From Rhynchopus euleeides (Eukaryota; Euglenozoa; Diplonemea; Diplonemida; Diplonemidae): DNA of 64,000 nt. The notes under the pieces were generated by a model that was not told the DNA's origin, ran no database searches, and was given only the letters and a program-made list of their open reading frames with translations. Below, piece by piece: positions 1-10,158 of this stretch. Where the stretch lies: the NCBI GenBank assembly GCA_963210315.1, contig OY723256.1, positions 1,550,001 through 1,614,000 of the forward strand, written 5' to 3'. Position 1 is the stretch's first letter; each line of letters begins with the position of its first letter. The translations under genes were made by a program, and so were the position numbers.

Positions 1-2795
1 CCATCGCAGCCGCGGCACCGCCACACCCGGCCGACCTCCAGCAGCACCACCCCCCGCTCTCCCCCGGCCTCGCCAAGCCGGCACACAGCGCCCTGACCGG
101 CATCACCGGGGGCTCGCCTATGGGCACATCGCTGAGGCACAGTGAGGTGTCGTCTCTCAGCACCTCTACGAGGGCAGGGGTTGTCCCGCGGGGGACAGGG
201 CTTGCCTCTGCCGCTGTGCCGACCCCCCTCTGCGCGCACCCGCATACCTCTCCCGCGGTTGCGGTGCTGAACCCTTCGTCTCCCACTGTTGTGACCAGCC
301 TCGACGACCCTGCCTCCCCTGCCAAACCTCCTTCAATGCTGTCCCGCACGATGGACCACAGCAGCTCCGACAGCTCCTCCGGCGGCGGATTCATCCCGGG
401 CCCCCTCCTCCAGGCGGCGCGCAGCGACAGATCCTTCGACAGGTCTGTGGATGACTCCACCTTGAAGCCATCGCAGGTCGACTCCCCTGCGCAGCCTCCC
501 AAAGGCACGCCGCCGCATTCGCCTGCTGCCGCTGCAAAGGGGGAGGAGATTGTCCACGAGTCTGCCGATGCCGGCCCCTCCTCCTCCTCGTTTTCCGCCA
601 CCCCTCCACCCGCCGCCGGGGATGCTGGCAGGGAGGATGGTGGTAGGCAGGACGGCGACACCAGCCAGCCCGGCCTCCGTAGCGTCCGCACTGTGAGGGT
701 TGACCCTGAGGCTGCAAAGCGGAGCCCCCTGATGGGGCGGACCTTTTCACACATGCAGGGAGGCGCCACCCCCACCGCAGGCGGGAGTGGTGTGGGTGGC
801 GGGAGGGCCCAGCTCTCCAGCACCACGACAGGGGTTGGGGTCGGGGTTGGGGTGGCACCCGCCGTGCCACAGTTCCCCCCGACATCCCCGGCGTCGCAGC
901 AGGGTGACGAGGGGATGCGGGAGCCGCTGTCACCCCCAGCGCAGCAGCCCCACCCGGGGGTTGTCGGTGGGGTGCGGAAGGACTCCATCATGTCCGCCCT
1001 GCAGCAGAGCGTCACCCGCACCGCGACGGAGCCCCGCGATGAGATGCGGGGGGCAGCGAGGTCGCGCACCTTCTCCGGCTCCACCGCGCTGCAGCTGTCG
1101 CCGGGCAGCGCAACCATCGACCTCTATGGTGCGACCGGTGGGGGAGACCCAAGGGCCTCAACCCTCCGCAGCTATGTCGCAACCCCCTCCCCCCGGGCAT
1201 GGCAGGGCATGGGGCTGAGCGTGCACTTCCAGGAGTCAGACCGCATTGCGGTGGCGAAGCTCCCCTCCCCGACGCGCCTCGCAACGCGGACCTACTCAGG
1301 GGAGCAGTCTTCCCCAACAGCTGCGGCGAGGGCGATTGCGATCGCGAGGGGGTCGTCCAGCATATCGCAGCTGGATCTGGCGAATTCCAACTCGATGCAG
1401 TCGCAGTCGCTGCAGGGGATGCTGGGGGCGAGAGGGGGTGTCCCGGGGGGCGATGCGGTGGCGGGTGGTGGTGGGGTTGCATCGGAGTCGGAGTCCTCCA
1501 GCGCAGCGGGTTCGTCCGACGGTGAGGCGATGGAGGTGCGGCACCACACCCCGCAGGAGGAGGGGTTTTTGCGCGGCGGGATTGCCACGGCGGATTCGCA
1601 GCTCAAGCGGGTGCGGGGTATCATCGAGGAGCTCACAGGGGTGTCCCCGCCGACCTCCGCCGGCGGGACGAGCCACAACACACCTAGCGTGAGGCATGCG
1701 GTGAGCGAGCCGCACCACACGCCGCTGATGCTCAGCTCCCCCCCTTCGCATTCGCAGAGGGGGATCCCCGATAGCATCGCGGTGGAGTCCCCACTGTCTG
1801 CCGCCGCCTCCTCCTCGCGCAGGCTGTCGGGCAGCGCCAGGGGTGCAGCGCCCCGACCCCCCGCGAGCCCGTCGAGCCCTGCGAACCCTGCGTCCGACCC
1901 GCCGCGGCAGCAGCACCAGCAGAGGCTTGGAGGGGGTTTGGGCGGATTTGCCGCCTTTAGGGATCAGATGCAGTCGGCACCGGAGGGGTCTGCTGCGCGT
2001 GAGATGCTGAACAAAGCATGCATCGTGTTCGGGCAGGGCATCGGGGACATCATCTCTGGCAACCTGTGCGAGGCGCAGAGGGCTCCGGGTGGTGGCTCCG
2101 CAGAGGATGCAGGAGGGCCGGAGGGTGTCCGGGCGAGGCTGCGGTGCTTTGCGGTGGGGGAGAGGGCTGGGAGCGAGAGGCACGCGTTGCGGCTGCTTCT
2201 GGTGATGTGCGATTCGGTTTACTCCGTCGCACACCGGGGGAAGCTGCAGCGGTGCATCCACCTCTCGGAGGTGAAGTGCGTCTTCTACAGCGACGAGGCG
2301 TTGGGCCTGCAGCTGAAGCAGCAGCACCCTGCTTTCGACCTCCATCTCCTCCTCCCCACACCCGGAATTGTGTACGCATGCGTCGCGGAGCTGAAGGCAG
2401 CCCTGAAGGAGAACGGGCTGTCCCCCCCGTTCATCAGCCGCCCCGACTTTGCCCCTGTCCTCAGCACGAAGCGCCCCCAGGGGTTTGTGCTGACGCGCCA
2501 CCCCGAGGTGGCGGTGGATATGCTGAACAGCAGCCTGGGGTGCTGCCCGAGCAGGTCGCCCGCGCATCCCGCGCGGATGCGGGAGGTGGGGCGTGTGCTG
2601 TGGGACCCTGTGGCGGGTGCGCCTGTCACCGTCGTGACGGATCCCAGCGTGGAGGGGCTCGTGGGGCCCGGCAGGGGGGGCCGGGTGGTGGTGGCTGCGA
2701 CGCCCCCGCGGCGGACTCGGAACGCCGAGCAGGATGGTGCCCGGGATGCAGGGCAGTTCGACTTCGAAGCCTACCCCAACTCCCCCCCGGAGTAG
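1..2795 (+). CDS. Ser/Pro-rich protein with C-terminal PH-like domain (5' partial)
   Basis: The frame is open from the left window edge through an internal ATG at 120 to a TAG at 2793-2795, so this is the 3' part of a longer gene. About the first 620 residues after that ATG are low-complexity Ser, Pro, Gly and Ala sequence, with many SP and RTFS-type sites that look like phosphorylation targets. From about residue 625 to 800 there is one globular block with the pattern of a PH-like fold: LRLLLVMCDSVYSV, then GKLQRCIHLSEVKCVFY, then FDLHLLLP and a final helix VAELKAALKENG. This order (strand, basic turn, strand, helix) is familiar from kinetoplastid PH-like proteins. A lipid- or protein-binding scaffold is an inference; no catalytic motif is visible. 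The tail after residue 800 is again disordered. Confidence 0.75.
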   Translation, partial: IAAAAPPHPADLQQHHPPLSPGLAKPAHSALTGITGGSPMGTSLRHSEVSSLSTSTRAGVVPRGTGLASAAVPTPLCAHPHTSPAVAVLNPSSPTVVTSLDDPASPAKPPSMLSRTMDHSSSDSSSGGGFIPGPLLQAARSDRSFDRSVDDSTLKPSQVDSPAQPPKGTPPHSPAAAAKGEEIVHESADAGPSSSSFSATPPPAAGDAGREDGGRQDGDTSQPGLRSVRTVRVDPEAAKRSPLMGRTFSHMQGGATPTAGGSGVGGGRAQLSSTTTGVGVGVGVAPAVPQFPPTSPASQQGDEGMREPLSPPAQQPHPGVVGGVRKDSIMSALQQSVTRTATEPRDEMRGAARSRTFSGSTALQLSPGSATIDLYGATGGGDPRASTLRSYVATPSPRAWQGMGLSVHFQESDRIAVAKLPSPTRLATRTYSGEQSSPTAAARAIAIARGSSSISQLDLANSNSMQSQSLQGMLGARGGVPGGDAVAGGGGVASESESSSAAGSSDGEAMEVRHHTPQEEGFLRGGIATADSQLKRVRGIIEELTGVSPPTSAGGTSHNTPSVRHAVSEPHHTPLMLSSPPSHSQRGIPDSIAVESPLSAAASSSRRLSGSARGAAPRPPASPSSPANPASDPPRQQHQQRLGGGLGGFAAFRDQMQSAPEGSAAREMLNKACIVFGQGIGDIISGNLCEAQRAPGGGSAEDAGGPEGVRARLRCFAVGERAGSERHALRLLLVMCDSVYSVAHRGKLQRCIHLSEVKCVFYSDEALGLQLKQQHPAFDLHLLLPTPGIVYACVAELKAALKENGLSPPFISRPDFAPVLSTKRPQGFVLTRHPEVAVDMLNSSLGCCPSRSPAHPARMREVGRVLWDPVAGAPVTVVTDPSVEGLVGPGRGGRVVVAATPPRRTRNAEQDGARDAGQFDFEAYPNSPPE

Positions 2796-3039
2796 CGAGG
2801 AGGGGTGCGAAGGGCAGCCCCTCCGGCAGCACTCCATTTGTGTGACGCGCCCTATCTTTCCCTCCCACAGCCACCGCCGCCGCCACCATCCCCTTCGGGA
2901 GTGGGGGGTGGGGGGGTGTTTTTACTGTATCCATTCCAGCGGTGATACGCATCAAGAGCAGATGTGTGTGTGTGTGTGTAGTGATAGTGGTTTTAAGTGG
3001 GTAACCCTGCGCGGATCTGTGCCCACTCCCCGCCCACCC

Positions 3040-4125
3040 CTACGTCACAGCGGATGCCCCACTCGGGTTAGAGTGTGGGGCCAACTCAGTGCCACTCCGA
3101 GGAGGGCGTGAGGCATAGCCAGCGTGGTGCGTGCCGCAACAGTGTGTGAGTGATTTCGCACTGCTGTGGCAGTCCCCGCACCGGCCCATGCGATGCGTCT
3201 TGCAAAATTCCATGGTGACTTGCAAGCCGTCGTTCTTCCCGTGGTGGTCCCGGCAGCAGTCCTCTTCCGAGAGGCGCCGGCGCCGGCAGTCCACGCAGCG
3301 GGGTTTCCAGTGCAGAGCGCAGGTAAGCATCTTCGCGTTCCGTCTGGCTCCAGGGGGGGCAGTCCGGGGAGCAGCGCCCCGTCGTTCCCATGACCGTCCT
3401 GTCCGGGCGTTGGCTTGCCGGCTGCTGGCAGTCCATTGCTGGGCCGCTTGCTGCCACCCCTCTGGGTAGTGGGGCTGCGGTGCGAAGGTTGCGGCCCACG
3501 CCATGCCGCGGGAGTGGAAGGCTGTGTCCCGCTGGTTCAAGCCCGGGCCTGCCGTGTGCGCTTGGAGGCTGCGCATCACCGACTCGGTGGCTGGGCTGAG
3601 CTGGGCTCTCCTGGACAGGCCCCCTGCCACGGTTCCCCCGATCGCGGTGAGGACAGTGGAGCTCGCAGTGTGGCCACAGTGCCATGGTTGCTTGGAAGTC
3701 TTGCGCACCACCTCGCAGAGCTGCCTCAACGAGTGAGCCTTGCCCAGGATGCTCTTCTGGAAGGCTGCGAAGTCCTGCCGCAGCTGCTCCTGCGAGGTCT
3801 CCCCCTGCCTCTCAGCCTCGTCCATGGCGGCGTTGCTGAGGGCGTCCGCATCGACGTTGAGCTCCCTTTTCACGTGCTCATACGTAAGGGTGATCCGGGG
3901 CCCGAGGTCGGCAGCCAGCCGTGCCGTGCTGAGGAAGAGGGGGCGGTGTGTGTGTGTGTGTGTGTGTGGAGGCGAAGAATATCCCAGCCACAGACCCCGC
4001 TGCAGCAGAAGGATCCACGCGTGTCTCGGGATGGGGGGGGTGGGGGTGGTCGTGCAGCCCCCCTCTCTATTCACAGATTGCTCTTTCGGCGCCAGTTTTC
4101 TCATCCAGCATTGCCTCCAGGGCAT
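3040..4125 (-). CDS. Truncated RNase H-like protein with C-terminal Cys/His domain
   Basis: The minus-strand frame is open from 4125 to a TAG at 3040-3042. A likely splice acceptor (TCTTCCTCAG) lies near 3929, just 3' of a (TG)n tract, so coding sequence probably begins at 3928. The next residues, ITLTYEHVKRELNVDADALS, match the last strand and helix of the RNase H fold (HVxREx3ADxLxxxA). No N-terminal RNase H half with its DG motif was found upstream, where the divergent CFAP57-like gene begins about 400 bp away. The residues around 266-338 (3111-3330) form a Cys/His cluster: CALHWKPRCVDC, then CCRDHH, DGLQV, CKTHRMGRCGDC and CCGTHH, probably zinc-binding. The same pattern occurs in the K insertion ORF near 63269-63478. 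It may be a 5'-truncated retroelement remnant or a host gene with unrecognised exons. Confidence 0.6.
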   Translation of the reverse strand: MPWRQCWMRKLAPKEQSVNREGGCTTTPTPPIPRHAWILLLQRGLWLGYSSPPHTHTHTHRPLFLSTARLAADLGPRITLTYEHVKRELNVDADALSNAAMDEAERQGETSQEQLRQDFAAFQKSILGKAHSLRQLCEVVRKTSKQPWHCGHTASSTVLTAIGGTVAGGLSRRAQLSPATESVMRSLQAHTAGPGLNQRDTAFHSRGMAWAATFAPQPHYPEGWQQAAQQWTASSRQANARTGRSWERRGAAPRTAPPGARRNAKMLTCALHWKPRCVDCRRRRLSEEDCCRDHHGKNDGLQVTMEFCKTHRMGRCGDCHSSAKSLTHCCGTHHAGYASRPPRSGTELAPHSNPSGASAVT

Positions 4126-4517
4126 TTGTGTGGTGGCATTGTGTGTCCTGTATATCGTGGACGGGGGGGGGGGGGCTCAGCCCCAGTCTGCCATCCCGGT
4201 CCCCCCTTCCTTCGGCCAGCCAGCCGTAGATCTTATTCCCTATATCACCTTCGTCTCTCACCCCAGGCTGGCTGCCCTGCTCTTGCTGTTGTAGTAGACA
4301 GACTGTATTGCAAGAAGAAGACAATGTGTTGCCAGGTCAGGTGAGGACCACCCGAGACCCCCGCCACGCCACGCCCCCGCTGATAGGCTGATTGCTTTTC
4401 GGGGTGTTCGCAGCAGAGGGGATGAAGGACACCCTCTGTGCGGTGTGCTGGATCTTGGAAGGAACTAACAAGCACACCACCCCTGCAGGTTGCAGCCAGG
4501 GGCTCGAGCGGCCTCGT

Positions 4518-7500
4518 ATGGCTGGTGAACTGTTGGCAGATGACAAGAATGGGAAGGCGCAGGAGCGGAGGCGGGCCTGCGGTGACACGCAGAGGCCGTT
4601 GCACGCATTGGGCTTCCGGCACCGCGGTGCGACTGTGGGCTTCCGGGAGGGCGAGGGGGGCAGCGCGGAATGTGTCAGCCAGAAGGTGATCGAGCACACC
4701 GGCGATGACTCCATAGTGTACCTCGTCGGGAAGCAGGTTTCGGTGTATTCCTACGAGTCGCAGACGCACCGCTTTATGCCGACAGCTCAGCGGACCGTGG
4801 AGGTGCTGTGTTTCGCAGTGTCGTTTAACAAGCGTTATATCGCGCTGAGCGAGCGTCTCTTGGAGGACAAGACCAACGAGCTTTCAGCGCAGGTGTCTGT
4901 TTACAACTTTGGCACCGTGTCGCGGATACGCACACTATCGCTGTCGTTCCTCAGCAAGGCTAGTGCCGTGACGTCGATGGACTTCTCCCGGGACAACAAG
5001 TACCTCATCGGTGTGACACAGGCGCCTGACCCCTACATCAACCTCTGGCAGCTGGACAAGAGCAAGCTGATGGCCTTCACAGAGCTGCTGGTACGTGTCA
5101 CGGATATCACCATCTCGCCTTGGGCACACTTCGCTATGTGCTCGACAGGGCCTGATGGGCTGCGCATGTGGCGCTATCAGGACCGGCAGCTACGCAACAT
5201 GGACCCGATCCCCAAGCGCAACGCAGGTGACTGGCGATTCACATGCCACTGCTGGTTTGACGACGACAGGGTGTGTGCTGGGACGATGGAAGGCGACCTC
5301 GTCATCATCGACAACTGCGAGATGAAGCGTGTCATCAGCAGCATCTTCAGCACCATGGGTGCTGTGGTGGGTGCGCCAGGCTTCGACCAGGGTGTCGGGT
5401 CCTCACGCGCGCTGGATGCACTGCGCGACACCACACAGCCCACCGCTGTGCCGCACACGGAGGGGGACGACGAGGAGGGCGGCGAGGTGCCCTCCTTCTA
5501 CAAGATTGTGTCCATCCGCTCCACAGGGCGCGGCGTGGCGCTGGGGGGCGAGCAGGGCCTGCTGGCGCTGTACGAACGCACCTACGACAACGACTACTTC
5601 CAATGCTACAAGCGCTTCCTGACACCGCACCGCGCCACCATCATCGACATCAGCGTCAGCCCCAACGAGGAGACGCTCCTGTGCTGCTTCGGCGACAACG
5701 AGCTGTCGCTCTTCAACCTCGCCAATGTGGACATCCTGGACCACGAGAGGCCCGACGAGGTGCAGCAGGCATTCAAGCTGCTTCCCATCGGCTTCCACTG
5801 TGACTCCGTCACCGCTGTCGACGTGTGTGTGCAGAAGAGCATTGTTGTGACCGCCTCTGTCGACAAGCAGGTGCGCATCTGGAACTTCGTCAAGAAGAAG
5901 ATGGAGATACGCATGTCCTTCCAAGAGGAGGCGCTGTCTGTGTCTGTGCACCCCTCAGGCACATGGCTGCTGGTGGGCTTCAAATACAAGCTGTGCATGT
6001 TCAGCGTGCTGCTCGACACACTGCACCTGTGCCAGGAGTTCCCCATCAAGCAGTGCCGCGAGGTCCGCTTCAGCAACGGGGGGCAGCTCTTTGCCGCCGC
6101 TGTCGTCAACAGGATCTTCATCTTCAACGCATATTCCTATGAGCCTGTGGGGCACCTGACGGGGCACTCCTCGATGGTCAAAAGCTTCTGTTGGTCTGCC
6201 AACGACCAGATGATCATCTCCGCAGGCTTCGAAGGCACTGTCTACGAGTGGAAGGTGGAGACATGCAAGCGCAACGAGGCATGCGAGTACACCTGCAAGG
6301 CGATGTCATACACTGCAGTGTGCTACGATGATGTGAACCAGCTGGCCGTAACGGTGGGGAGCCACAAGGTGGCGGAGGGTGGGTTCCGCGAAGGTGATAT
6401 GACCCTGCGTGTCGTTAAGCTGACGGACGCTGCATGCATGGAGGCGCCCCGCAGCACAGCGCGGCTCAGCAGCGCTGTGGCGAAGAGCTCCCACAACCGC
6501 GCACAGACGCGCGAGCTTGCCATATCGCCCCACGCAGGCGCGCTCTTTGTCGGCACCACCACAGGGGAGCTGCATGTGTTCACATGGCCCCCCTTGCAGG
6601 GCAACGCCCTCCCCGAGATGGTGCTGGAGCTGCACAGGGGCGAGGTGCTCTTCGTGCAGCTGTCGGTGGATGAGCGCTTCCTCCTTACCATCGGAGACGA
6701 CGGATGCATGTTTGTGTTCGACCTGGATATCCTGCTGGAGGGCAGGGTCCCGCCCCGCCGCAGCTTCAACTACAGCCTCTTCGACGACATCGCGCTGGTG
6801 CTGATGCACGATTTGGACGACAAGGCGCGTGAGATAGGGAGCCTGCAGGCCGCGCTGTCTGACGAACAGCGTACCCGCAAGCATGAGAAGGAGGCTACTG
6901 TGGCACACTTTACCAAGACTCTGGAGCAGACGGTGCGTGGGTCGGAGCGCACCTTGCAGGATATGAAGCGGATGCGTGACGATGCAGTGGTGGGGCAGCG
7001 CAGCAGCGAGATGCGGATGAAGCAGGAGTTCCAGCTGATCGAGCAGCAGCGCATGAAGGACATCCAGGAGGTTGAGGCGCTCAGCTCACGCAGGGCCAAG
7101 GAGCAGGTGCTGAAGTATGAGTCGCTGACAGAGGAGAAGAACGATCTGATCGTGCGCTATGAGAACAAGCTGTTCAAGATGCAGCGCGAGCATGAGGAGG
7201 AGAGGCAGAAGGCGCAGCAGCGCAGCAGCACACAGATCGGTGCTCTGGAGCGTGAGATCGAGAAGCTGCAGAAGGATAGGAAGCACGGCCTCGAGGAGGC
7301 GGCGGCCGTGCTTCGTGACACCGAGCAGGAACACGAAGAAGAGCTGTCAGGGAAAGAGAAGAAGATGAAGGCGGAGCTGGATTCCAAAGAGCAGGAACGG
7401 GTGCGCACACAGTCAGATCTCGACGGATACAGGCGAAAGCAGGAGAAGCATGACCAGCTGGTCAAGGAGCTCGAGCGTGACCTGCTGGAAGAGCGTGACC

Positions 7501-8886
7501 GATTGAAACGAAAGGATGCTAAGATTGCCGACCTCGAGAAGGCCATCCAGGTGTGTGTTGCAGCCGCTTGCTGTGTGTCTCGGTGCTCACTGTTGCCATC
7601 GGTTCTGCTGACCGCCAATTTTTTTTGCACCTGCCACAGGCACTGCGCCTCGAGATCAACGTGCGCAACGACACCATCTCTGCCTCCGAGAAGAAGATCC
7701 TCGAGCTGAAGAAGCAGACGGCAGAGCTCGAGAAACTGAGGTATGCGCCCAAAGCAGGATAGCCCACACATGATGCGTCACTTGTGCTGGGCGTGGACTT
7801 GCTGCCTACCCCTGTCGGGGCATTCCTCCACCATCCCTAACCCACAGATACGTGCTGACGTTCAAGTTCAACGAGCTGCGCAAGGAGGTTGTGCCGAAGG
7901 AGGACAGCATCAGGACCATGAATGAAAAGATCGAGCAGATGGACGCAGAGCTTGAACGTGTCGGGATTGACCGCGACACCATGTCACAGGTCCTTCTCGC
8001 ACGCGACGAGAAGATCGGCGTCATCATGAAAGACATGTGCACACAGAACAGGCAGCTGGAGGACAAGCAGCGCCTTCTGCAGCTTCTGCTCCGCGACCTC
8101 TCTGCGCTGCTTGCCGACAACGACCCACGCAAGGTGCCCTTTGCCCTGCGCGAGGTCATCGACAGCTACGCCGAGAAGGTCAGCAAAAATGGAGAAAACC
8201 TCGAGGCCCAGTCCATGGTCGACTTCGAACGGCAACGCATATACATGGAGGCACAGCTAGCAGCATCCCGCAAGCAGAACCTCCGCCGCGAGAGCCACAT
8301 GAAGCTGGACGAGCAGCGCAAGACTGAGGAGAACGCCCTGCTGGTGAAGGAGATCAACGAGCTGCGCCACGAGAAGAAGATTCTGAACCAGAAGGTCCAG
8401 GTGCTGGACACGCTGCAGAAAGACCAGCGCCACGCGGTGCGCTCCGCCTCGCTGACACCCAGCTACATCAAGGCGGGCAGCAACAAGCTGGCGCAGCGGC
8501 CGGCAGGCCCTTCGGGCAACTCCAGCGGCGGATCGCCCCAGCGCTGCCTCACACCTTTGGGGCTCGGCTCGCCCACAGAGCGGTCCACAGGCAAGCTGGG
8601 CAAGGTGCGTAAAGGCACCACACGGAGCATGCGTGAGCTGAGCAGCCTCGACCCGATGAAGGTTGCAGAGATGGTCCAGCAGCTCGAGATCTCCAACGGC
8701 GAGATGGAGAAGCAGCAGGCGGAGATCCTGAGGCTGCGCGACTTCGTGCAGCATCTCCTGAAGAAGCTGCAGGCCGCAGACAGTGCAGATGGTGCCAATG
8801 CAAACGCCAACCTCTCCAGAGAGCTGGCCGGTCCCACCCTCATGGTGAAGCCGAACAAATCTGATCCCCTTCCGGGCCTCTCTTAG
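4518..8886 (+). CDS. CFAP57: CFAP57/WDR65-like axonemal WD40 and coiled-coil protein
   Basis: Three coding exons are read as 4518-7550, 7640-7740 and 7848-8886, giving about 1390 residues (human CFAP57 is about 1250). Introns of 89 and 107 bp have GT..AG borders and keep frame; the second joins R-YVLTFKFNELRKEVVPKE, a family-typical segment. Residues about 40-750 form a double WD40 propeller (INLWQLD, RIWNF, YEWKVE and similar blade ends). The remainder is coiled coil rich in Glu, Lys and Gln. CFAP57 proteins sit in the ciliary axoneme at inner-arm dynein and the dynein regulatory region, so the organism is probably flagellated. The ATG at 4518 was chosen because it precedes the HALGFRHRG start of the conserved region; another in-frame ATG lies about 100 bp upstream and AG acceptors (CCCTGCAG) lie between them. 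Confidence 0.9.
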
Positions 8887-10158
8887 TGTAAGATATGAGG
8901 TGCCGTGCTGCCAGAGTGGCGCCTTCTGGTAACGTTATGTGTGACACGAACCAGCCTGATATCGTGCGTCGAGGAACAAGAAAAAAACTGATTGTGCCTA
9001 TGCTAGATTGAAACAGGACAGCAGATCGTGAAAACATAAACTGGACAGATTGTTGTGTTGTTTTTGCCGTACGCTTTTTTGTCGAGACTCCACACCGCGC
9101 CATCTGTATTGTGAAGTCCGGTTGCAACACCCAGCAAAGACAACACCAAAAGAAAGTAACAGAGGAGCACAACGTGCGGCTGCGCCGAATTATCAGGAAA
9201 CGCTACAAACCGGTGCCATAGTCTTCCCGGCCTTTCCAGGCGAGGCAGGGAATATGACAACCGTTACCAGAGGCTTCAGATGTGGGAACGAGGGGTTGTG
9301 CAACTCATCACGATGGACATCAGTGTGTTCGAATCTGTGTCCCCCCCCCCCCCCACCTCTCCTGCTCCCTATTCGGCCCCAATGGCTTGTCAGCCCTGTG
9401 GGTGCCGAGTGGCGGGGTGCGGGTGGGGGCCGCTTCCACGTTATCCCCCCAGGGTTTTTACAAAGCTTGGGGCACACCCCGTATCCCCCTTTGTTCTGCG
9501 CGCTTTTTGCACCGCTCTCTCTCTCTTCTGTCAGGGTCTGTGCATTGCGCTTGTGTATTCACACAGGCACTTTGTATCTCCAGGCTGACGGGCCGTGTTC
9601 CAGTGGTTTGGAGTCATGGCAGGCCTGCCTGGTGTATTTTCTTGCCCCCGTGGCGGTATGCTGGCTGGCTGTCGTGGGTGCGATGCTGGGGGGAGGAGCA
9701 GCTGCTACTCAACGCATCGCCCCCAGTCTGCACGAATCTTGCACAGCTTCACCCTTTTCCCCCCGTCGGTGCCCCTTTTTTGCCTGCTCTCACTGCTGAG
9801 GCCACGCGGTGCGCGGCGAAACCAGATGCGAGACCCTGAGCTGACCCGACGCCTGCCCACCCACACTCCTCTCCTTTCCCCCCCCCCCTTCCTCGTGGCA
9901 GCGTTCGATTTTCTGCACACATTTCACTGGCAGGGCACCGTTTGTACAAAACAAAGAAAGCAGCCAACAGGCAGTATTTCATTTTTTGCGCGACCCATGA
10001 TCACCCTGTTGACTGGCGTGAATGACATATTACCACATGCTACTATCCAACGCTGCACTCCCTCCACACCCCACACCACATTCTGCAGGAGGGCCAGGCC
10101 CCCCATCCCCTCCTCCCCCCTACTGTTCTCGGGCGGGAGGCGGGTCAGGCCCCAGGCC
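8887..10158. other. Intergenic / 5' leader of the kinase gene
   Basis: No gene is supported here. The kinase frame stays open upstream to 9595 with several ATGs, but that sequence is low-complexity and does not look like protein. A TTCTGCAG site near 10080 could be a splice acceptor in the 5' leader. A 13-base C tract starts near 9341. Confidence 0.5.

Noticed and set aside
391..2837. Long minus- and alternate-frame ORFs opposite the first gene (up to 513 codons)
   Set aside because: Shadows of a GC-rich coding strand; low-complexity Arg/Pro/His content and no conserved motif.
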